From Pararhodobacter oceanensis (lineage in GTDB: Bacteria; Pseudomonadota; Alphaproteobacteria; Rhodobacterales; Rhodobacteraceae), in contig NZ_QDKM01000010.1 of the NCBI RefSeq assembly GCF_003076755.1, positions 40,092 to 104,091 on the forward strand: a DNA stretch of 64,000 nucleotides, written 5' to 3'. The translations under genes and the position numbers were made by a program. Positions 58,031 to 64,000 of the stretch are shown here, one piece after another; the first letter of the stretch is position 1; each line of letters starts with the position of its first letter. A model generated the notes under the pieces. The model was not told the DNA's origin, made no database searches, and was given only the letters and a program-made list of their open reading frames with translations.

Positions 58031-59935
58031 TTGTTGAAAGAAGAAAAACGTAAACCTCTTATTGTTCGGCGCCTGTTGATCCAAAATTTTAGAGGTGTAA
58101 AAAGTGGATTAGTTGATTTCCATGGCCACACACTTCTTGTTGGCGGCAACAATGCGGGCAAGTCTACGATCTGTGAAGCGCTGGAACTGGTGCTTGGTCC
58201 AGAGCGTGCCTATCGTCGCCCAATCGTCAATGAGCATGACTTTCATGCTGGCCGTTATCTCGATGAGGACGATAATCCTGTTTACATCAAGATTGATGTA
58301 GTTCTGCTTCATCTGCCTGAAGAGATGGAGAAGAAACTTTTTTCGAAGACCCGTCCATGGAGCGATGCCAAAAGTGGATTTGTAGATGAAGATGGCGCAG
58401 CGCCCGAGGACGCCAATGGCGAAGATATCGTCCGCGCCCTGCCACTGACCTTCATCGGTCATTATGACCGAAAGGAGGATGACTTTGTCGGGGCGACGTA
58501 TTTCGCACACCCTGTCGAAGAACTTGGCGAAGACGATGAACACTTTGGCAAGCCATTTGCGGGCCTGCACTTCTTCCCTCGTGATTGGAAAATCCAGTGC
58601 GGCTTCATCTATTTGCGGACGCTACGGACCGGACGTCGCGCCCTTAGTCTGGAACGCGGCTCGCTGCTCGATACGATCCTACGGCTCGGCGACACCGGGA
58701 AGGAATCAATGTGGGAAAGCACGGTGAGGCAACTGCGCGCCCTGGACCCGCCGATTGGAGACATTCCCCAGCTCGAGGGCATTCAGAGGCAAATCAGGGA
58801 CCGTATGGCGCGCTTCGTCGGCTTGTCTGCGGACCAGGATGCGACTGGCTTCTATGCTTCTGACCTGACGCGGGAGAACTTGCGTGAGGTGGTCCAGCTC
58901 TTCCTGAAGAGCCAGGACAGCAACCACGCGGTTCCGTTCAACCGCCTCGGGACAGGCGCGGTGAACGCACTGGTCTTTGCACTGCTGACCCATATTGCGG
59001 ATTTGCGGGGCAACCGCGCCATCATCTTTGCGATGGAAGAACCTGAGATTGCCTTGCCGCCCCATTCGCAGCGTCGGATCGCGAAATATCTCCTGAAGAA
59101 TATGGGACAGGCCATCATCACTTCCCATTCACCCTATGTAATTGAAGAGTTCGATATGGCGAATCTGCGGGCTGTCTCCCGGACGGCGGGGATTTTGTCT
59201 TCGGATAGTATTCCTGCGGGCGTCATCAAACACAGAGCACTGCGCACCAATCGCAGGCAATTGGCCGAAGCCGTCTTGGCGCGCGGCGTGATCGTCGCCG
59301 AAGGCGATACCGAAGCCAAGATGCTGGCAGCGGCAAGCTACGTGTATGAAGCTCTCGATAAATCTGATGCTTATGCGCCGTTGGACTTGATTGGGGTGAG
59401 CGTCTTTGATGCGGGTTCGCAGTCCGATGTCCCGAAATGGGGGCCGTTTTTTGAGGTATTGAAAAAGACGACCTTTGCCTTCCACGATCAGCCTCAAAAA
59501 GCCTGGACGGCAGACCAGACGGAGAAGCTGGACACTTATCACTACAATTTCGAGAGCGCGTATAAGGGCACGGAAGACTTGCTGGCCGCCGAAGTGCCGC
59601 CTGCGGTTCTTCGGCGGTTTCTGGATCAGGCCAAGGACCATCCCGACTACCCAACCGATAAGGGGTATCTGAAAGGCGGCGAAAGCGATGACGACGTGAT
59701 CCTGTTGTCCAAACAAGTCCTCAAAGCCAAAAAGGGCTCGGGCTTCGCTGCGATGCTGATCGAACAATGCGCGACGCTGGAAGAGATGCCCGGAACCGTG
59801 AAGGGCTTTCTGGAAAAGGTCGCCGCCGACATGGCGCTGCCCAAGCTGGACGATACAGACGACGATTCGGGAGACGGCGAAGATGGACCGGATGATCCCG
59901 ACCCGCTGGATATCGACGCCGAGGACCTGATCTGA
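58031..59935 (+). CDS. gajA: OLD-family ATPase/nuclease, Gabija GajA-like
   Basis: 634 residues. N-terminal SMC/ABC-like ATPase: Walker A VGGNNAGKST (37-46), a signature-like LGTGAVNAL (306-314), Walker B IIFAMEEPEIAL (331-342) and H-loop ITSHSPY (363-369). A TOPRIM-like nuclease domain follows with VIVAEGDTEAKML (E424) and VFDAGSQSD (D460); the usual D-x-D motif reads HDQ (D486), a departure. An acidic tail covers 607-632. The helicase gene follows directly, the class 2 OLD arrangement that defines Gabija, where GajA nicks DNA when nucleotides are depleted during phage infection. Start is TTG 58031 or 58034; no ATG fits. GajA of Bacillus is somewhat shorter (about 580 residues). Confidence 0.78.
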   Translation: MLKEEKRKPLIVRRLLIQNFRGVKSGLVDFHGHTLLVGGNNAGKSTICEALELVLGPERAYRRPIVNEHDFHAGRYLDEDDNPVYIKIDVVLLHLPEEMEKKLFSKTRPWSDAKSGFVDEDGAAPEDANGEDIVRALPLTFIGHYDRKEDDFVGATYFAHPVEELGEDDEHFGKPFAGLHFFPRDWKIQCGFIYLRTLRTGRRALSLERGSLLDTILRLGDTGKESMWESTVRQLRALDPPIGDIPQLEGIQRQIRDRMARFVGLSADQDATGFYASDLTRENLREVVQLFLKSQDSNHAVPFNRLGTGAVNALVFALLTHIADLRGNRAIIFAMEEPEIALPPHSQRRIAKYLLKNMGQAIITSHSPYVIEEFDMANLRAVSRTAGILSSDSIPAGVIKHRALRTNRRQLAEAVLARGVIVAEGDTEAKMLAAASYVYEALDKSDAYAPLDLIGVSVFDAGSQSDVPKWGPFFEVLKKTTFAFHDQPQKAWTADQTEKLDTYHYNFESAYKGTEDLLAAEVPPAVLRRFLDQAKDHPDYPTDKGYLKGGESDDDVILLSKQVLKAKKGSGFAAMLIEQCATLEEMPGTVKGFLEKVAADMALPKLDDTDDDSGDGEDGPDDPDPLDIDAEDLI

Positions 59936-61669
59936 GTGATGGCCTTTACGATCTGCGAAAAACGTCAATCGGTCATTGATGAACAGGGGCACGCGCTGGT
60001 CATCGGCGGGCCGGGATCGGGCAAAACGACACTCGCGCTGCTCAAGAGCAAGGGTATTCTGGATAGCCTCGCAAAGGGGCAAAGCATTATTTTCCTGAGT
60101 TTTTCGCGCGCCGCCGTGCAACAAATCCTCAAGCGCTGCCGAGAGATCCTCAACAAAGAAGAAATGAAGCGCATTGATGTGCGCACCTATCATTCCTTCT
60201 GCTGGGATATCCTGCATTGCCATGGGCGCTTGCTGGGCGGGCGGCCTCTGAAGATGATGGCCCCGTCAGAGGAAGGCATACGGCGCACGCAGTTCGATGG
60301 AGACTGGACGACGGAAAGCAAACGACTGAAAGATGAAGACGGGATTATTTGCTTCGACCTCTTCGCCGCTGCAACGGCGGAGCTCTTCGAGGGCAGTTCG
60401 CACCTGCGCATCTGGATGGGACGGCTCTTCCCACTGGTGATCCTTGATGAATTTCAGGATTCCGATGACGATCAATGGCGTTTTGTCCAGCAACTCAGCG
60501 CCGTCACTCAAACCCTATTTCTCGCTGATACAGAACAACGGATATTCGAAGGGTCGTTCCGGCCCGGCGTTCGGGCGGATAGGCTGGATATTCTTAAGAG
60601 TGCCATCGTGCTTCGTGAAGTTGATCTGCGTGATGACAATTACCGCAGCGCCGACAGCGACATTCTGGCCTTTGCGGATTGCGTCCTGAGCGGCAAAGGC
60701 CCGTTGCCCAACACCAAAGATGTGAAGCGGCTGTCCTACGACTACAAGAACCAGTTCTCGGCAACAGTTCATTTCGCGGTCGCGGTCACACTTCACACCC
60801 TGCGCAAATGCGGGATCGATGATCCGACCGTCGCCGTTCTGGCGAGAAGCAATGATCTGGTCGCAGAAATCTCCGATATTCTCGAAGTCCCGCACAGCTA
60901 TAACGGAAAGGACCTGAAGCCGATCCCCCATGACATTGTCTGGGATCAAGAGCTCTCGGCATCGGCCGGTGTTGCGATTGCGTCGGCGTTGGAATTTGTC
61001 TCTCTGGATACACCGGTTGCACGCGAGGCGATGCACGCCAAGATCGAAGAGTATTTCCTGATCAAAAAGGATTTTTGCCAACGCTATGGTGGGCGTGGTG
61101 CGCAGACGGCGGGCACGAAGGCGGCGCGCTTTGGGAAAGCAAAGGCCAAGGTCGCGGAGGGTAAGGACCTAACGCAAGGCTCGCCGAAGACCTTCGAGAC
61201 CGCGCTATCGGCAATCCCCGCTCTGACGGGTGATCCGGTCAGAGACTGGAAGACCGTTAGAGCAGCGTTTCGAGCGCATGATGATTTGAAGGCGATCTTT
61301 CAGGATGCTCGGATGGTGAGACTTTTCCGCGCCTCCGATACGCTGGCGACGGCCTTGGCTGGGCGCTGGATGGAACGCGCGACCTATGAAGGCGCGGCAC
61401 GCATGATCCGAAGCGTGCTTGATCAGGAAAAGCTGATCGGCCTGGAGCGTGATCCGAAGGGCGTCTCGTTAATGACCTTGCACAAATCCAAAGGGAAAGA
61501 GTTTGACGGCGTCGTAATGATTGAAGGCATGTATTCCAGCCCTTTCCTGCTTGAGCGCGAAGCGCCCGACTTTGCACCGTCTCGGCGACTTTTGCGCGTT
61601 GGAATTACCAGGGCGAGGAGCTTTGTCCTGCTTGTGCGTCCCAGAACAGCCAGTCCCCTGATTGATTGA
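59936..61669 (+). CDS. gajB: UvrD/Rep-like helicase, Gabija GajB-like
   Basis: 577 residues from GTG 59936, immediately after the OLD stop (TGAGTG); ATG 59939 is also possible. Superfamily 1 helicase motifs are complete: motif I IGGPGSGKTT (23-32), II VILDEFQDSD (168-177), III LFLADTEQRIF (194-204), IV-like DDNYRS (233-238), V MTLHKSKGKEFDGVV (513-527) and VI RRLLRVGITRAR (550-561). Size and gene order match GajB, which works with GajA. Compared with UvrD it is short, as expected for GajB. Confidence 0.8.
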   Translation: MMAFTICEKRQSVIDEQGHALVIGGPGSGKTTLALLKSKGILDSLAKGQSIIFLSFSRAAVQQILKRCREILNKEEMKRIDVRTYHSFCWDILHCHGRLLGGRPLKMMAPSEEGIRRTQFDGDWTTESKRLKDEDGIICFDLFAAATAELFEGSSHLRIWMGRLFPLVILDEFQDSDDDQWRFVQQLSAVTQTLFLADTEQRIFEGSFRPGVRADRLDILKSAIVLREVDLRDDNYRSADSDILAFADCVLSGKGPLPNTKDVKRLSYDYKNQFSATVHFAVAVTLHTLRKCGIDDPTVAVLARSNDLVAEISDILEVPHSYNGKDLKPIPHDIVWDQELSASAGVAIASALEFVSLDTPVAREAMHAKIEEYFLIKKDFCQRYGGRGAQTAGTKAARFGKAKAKVAEGKDLTQGSPKTFETALSAIPALTGDPVRDWKTVRAAFRAHDDLKAIFQDARMVRLFRASDTLATALAGRWMERATYEGAARMIRSVLDQEKLIGLERDPKGVSLMTLHKSKGKEFDGVVMIEGMYSSPFLLEREAPDFAPSRRLLRVGITRARSFVLLVRPRTASPLID

Positions 61670-62002
61670 TAGCGCGCGACCTATTGCGCAATCTTCTTCG
61701 CAATTGGCCAGTTGGGTTGCGACTGCAGCGAACGACCGCTTCCCGCCGATGCTTGTCAGACTGACGGAACCGGCCCTGAGCTGCCGTTCGTGACAAATCC
61801 GTCCAACGGCAGTTCCCAGCCCGAAGCGGCCCCATGAACCTCAGTGCTGATTTTCGATAGCTGACCTTCGCCGTGAGGGTCGCGAACCGGTAAGATGCGG
61901 ACAAAGTGAGCCTTCGCTGCAAGCTGCATAGATGGCTGCTTAAAACCTGTGACACGCTTTGGGTTGGTGGCCCCAATTGACGAAGCGAACGAGACATAAC
62001 CG
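61670..62002. other. 333-base convergent gap between the helicase and copper genes
   Basis: No gene recognised. A small inverted repeat ATTGCG (61683-61688) / CGCAAT (61699-61704) lies 14 bases after the helicase stop and could end that transcript. The rest has no structure I can name. Confidence 0.45.
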
Positions 62003-63556
62003 CTATTCTTGCGTGGCAAGTGTTGCTGTTAAAGTCGATTGCTCGAAGTCGGTGATCAGAACGCTCAACTTCATTTCCCATGGCCCTTCGGTGGGAAGCG
62101 TCAACGGTCCCGCCAGCCAAGTGCCTTCTGGCGTTAATTCCGCCTCAACCTTGATTGGGCCAATGCCTTCTAGAGTGTCTGTGAACAAAAGGCTGGCTTC
62201 CTTGGGCAGTAGTGGGTCTCCGCCACCATCCGCGAAATAGATTGTTATGTTAATCGCACCGGGAGGCGCGTCAGAAAAAGTGACATCGGCCATTACCTCA
62301 GCGCCATGCAGGTGCAGGTAAATCTGGTCAGTTGCCTCTTCGGGACCGGGCGGCGGGGTCAGCCGAAAGCACATGGCAACCAGCAGGACAATCATCCCGA
62401 GTGCTATTTCGGCTCCAATGCTGCGGCGCAATCCAGATTGCGCCGCAAGGGGCGCAGCGGCGAGTGCCGGGGTCAAGCATGTCTTGTTCAGCAAGGCAAG
62501 CGCAAGCATGCAGGCCACCAGAACCAGTTTGAACGCCAGAAGTTTGCCCCAGTTCGACCCGATCAGGGTCGCAACATCCACGCTGTGGATGAAAATCAGG
62601 CCAACGCCAGAGGCCACAAGCACGATCACAGCGGGAAGCGCCACCTTCGAGAACCTGTGCAAAGCCCGTAGGTTATTCGCCCCCGAGAGGCTGGCAATCA
62701 ACGGCGGCAACCCTCCGATCCAGAAGATCAACGCGGCGGCGTGCAGACCCATCAGCGGCTGACCGATCCAGCGGCTTGGCCCCACGCTGGCATGGCCAGA
62801 CACAGCAAGCGATATAGCCCCGAGAGCCAGTGCAAACAGAGCAACACCACACTTCCCTAAGGAACTGCCTGCGATCAAGGCCGCGACCGCACCTATCAAA
62901 AGTCCCCAGCCACGCGGGGCAGACACAGCGGCGATCCAAGGGGCGGGTGACAGCAGGGCAGGAAATCCGCGACCTAAAAGATCAAGCCCGTATGCCCCGA
63001 GAGCGACACCAGCGAGTGGGAGTGCAGCCAGAGCGGACGTTCGCCAGAGGCGGCCGGCAACCGGGGGCAATGGTGCAATCATAGCGGCGTAAAGCGCCGC
63101 ACCAACTGTCAGAACCATGCTCAAAACCGCCAGATACCGCGCCGCAATTGAGGGAATAGCAGTTGCCGGAACATCCGGTTCGGCCCCGCCCGTGACTTCG
63201 CCAACCGAAAACACCAATGCCCCGCCGACCGGATGTCCATCGGCTGAGGCGACCCGCCAGTTCAGCACATAGGTGCCTCGTCCGGTTTCGGGAGGTGCAG
63301 AAATAGAAAGCGCGTCGGGCTTGGCAGATGCTTCAGCCGCACTGCGTGTTCCGTCCGGTAGAAGCCATTCCATAGTCAATACGCCAACGGGTTCGCTGAA
63401 ACGCAGACTTACGGTCTCGGGCAAAGCATCAAGCAGGGCATCGGCTGCTGGGCTGCTGCCTTGGAACTCGGCATGAGCGAAAGCGGGTGACGCCAACGCG
63501 AGAACCGCAATCAAGGTGCATAGAAACCTATGCAGAATGCCTGTCGGTCGTGTCAT
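62003..63556 (-). CDS. Copper resistance CopC-CopD fusion protein (YcnJ type)
   Basis: 517 residues. Signal peptide cleaved after A27, leaving His28 (HAEF) as the N-terminal copper ligand of the CopC domain; SADGHPVGG holds further ligands. A CopD-type domain with about eight membrane helices follows (about 135-395), then a C-terminal beta-rich domain of FixH/YtkA-like appearance (about 400-517). It should take up or handle periplasmic copper. The truncated YcnI/DUF1775 remnant lies just upstream on the same strand, the usual partner order. Confidence 0.88.
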   Translation of the reverse strand: MTRPTGILHRFLCTLIAVLALASPAFAHAEFQGSSPAADALLDALPETVSLRFSEPVGVLTMEWLLPDGTRSAAEASAKPDALSISAPPETGRGTYVLNWRVASADGHPVGGALVFSVGEVTGGAEPDVPATAIPSIAARYLAVLSMVLTVGAALYAAMIAPLPPVAGRLWRTSALAALPLAGVALGAYGLDLLGRGFPALLSPAPWIAAVSAPRGWGLLIGAVAALIAGSSLGKCGVALFALALGAISLAVSGHASVGPSRWIGQPLMGLHAAALIFWIGGLPPLIASLSGANNLRALHRFSKVALPAVIVLVASGVGLIFIHSVDVATLIGSNWGKLLAFKLVLVACMLALALLNKTCLTPALAAAPLAAQSGLRRSIGAEIALGMIVLLVAMCFRLTPPPGPEEATDQIYLHLHGAEVMADVTFSDAPPGAINITIYFADGGGDPLLPKEASLLFTDTLEGIGPIKVEAELTPEGTWLAGPLTLPTEGPWEMKLSVLITDFEQSTLTATLATQE

Positions 63557-63661
63557 CGGTCTACTCGCTCTCGATTTGTCGTGGATTCTTCTGTTCGGGT
63601 CAATTCAGCGCCGAAAGGTGGGGCCGCCCGATATCGGACGACCCCCTGCTATGCAGTCGCG

Positions 63662-63940
63662 TTAGTGGCTGTGACCTGGTTCGGTGATTTCCACACCCGG
63701 AGCCGGACCTTCGAGTTCATGGGGGTCTTGACCTTCGGCGGGGATTTCGATCCAACGTTCGGCCCCGTTTGCGCATTCCTGCACAACAGGGAAATAGACA
63801 GTCGATCCTACCGCAAATGTGTCGGTCATTTTGCCGCGAAAGGAAAACTGGTCGAAATGAGCGTCTAGAAGTTCGTAAGCGACAAGGGAACCCCGTGGGT
63901 TAACGGGTCGGCGTGTCCGAGCTAGCTTTCGAGCGTTCAT
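63662..63940 (-). pseudogene. 5'-truncated YcnI/DUF1775-like copper protein remnant
   Basis: 92-codon open frame. From about residue 25 (LLDAHFDQFSFRGK ... YFPVVQECANGAERWIEIPAEGQDPHE) it matches the C-terminal half of YcnI/DUF1775, a periplasmic copper-binding family. The N-terminal half and signal peptide are missing; the first residues (MNARKLARTRRPVNPRG) do not look like the family, and the upstream frame meets a stop at 63956-63958. A recombination junction probably removed the 5' part. Family proteins usually have 170-230 residues. Confidence 0.7.
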
Positions 63941-64000
63941 GCAAGCGCCGGGGTTCTATGTCGACGACCAGTTCTACGCCTATATCTACGCCTAGTAGCT
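63941..64000. other. Right edge of the window, unassigned
   Basis: A plus-strand frame, open from about 63879, reads ...FMQAPGFYVDDQFYAYIYA and stops at 63993-63995. It may be the tail of a disrupted gene; too short to identify. Confidence 0.3.

Overview
The window comes from a GC-rich alphaproteobacterium, most likely a member of the Rhodobacterales (Rhodobacter/Paracoccus relatives). The basis is a complete proton-pumping NADH dehydrogenase (nuo) operon broken up by small extra genes, a NuoE with a long C-terminal extension, the gene pairs birA-coaX-rnj, alr-mlaE-mlaF and divergent tyrS/anmK, and a B12-dependent ribonucleotide reductase. No rRNA, tRNA or CRISPR array was seen.

Layout. 1-3510: end of a cell-wall amidase gene and a class A penicillin-binding protein. 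3631-5928: a glutathione S-transferase and two leucine-catabolism enzymes (HMG-CoA lyase, methylglutaconyl-CoA hydratase type). 6382-23944: nuoA to nuoN in the order A-B-C-D-E-F-G-H-I-J-K-L-M-N, with small genes inserted after D (two), E, F, G and I. 23934-28204: birA, coaX, RNase J and an orphan SpoA-domain (FliM/FliN-like) protein. 28161-30720 (minus): Mla-type ATPase and permease plus alanine racemase. 30977-32377 (minus): two c-type cytochromes.

32517-40272 is a carnitine/crotonobetaine/gamma-butyrobetaine catabolic cluster. It holds a CaiD-like hydratase, an ADP-forming acyl-CoA ligase, an acyl-CoA dehydrogenase, a carnitine 3-dehydrogenase fused to a thioesterase, a BKACE (dehydrocarnitine-cleaving type) enzyme and a divergent GlxA/AraC-type regulator. 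Together these can plausibly take trimethylamino acids to glycine betaine and acetoacetate. 40439-42862: divergent tyrS and anmK. 43032-51409 is a pyrimidine-type catabolic and uptake cluster: two tandem RutR-like TetR regulators, a RutR-like operator, a carbamoyl-amino-acid amidohydrolase, dihydropyrimidinase and a four-gene ABC transporter with an NMT1/THI5-like binding protein. 51890-55585: nrdJ.

From about 55590 to the right edge the sequence looks less GC-rich and uses more mixed codons, which suggests an acquired island. It carries an orphan TniQ/TnsD-like gene, then an OLD-family ATPase/nuclease gene directly abutting a UvrD-like helicase gene, which is a Gabija-type (GajA-GajB) phage-defence pair. 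A CopC-CopD fusion follows, with a truncated YcnI/DUF1775 remnant upstream of it. The TniQ plus Gabija island is the most interesting part of the window. The carnitine cluster with an ADP-forming ligase, the RutR-like operator and the inserted nuo genes are the next most interesting.
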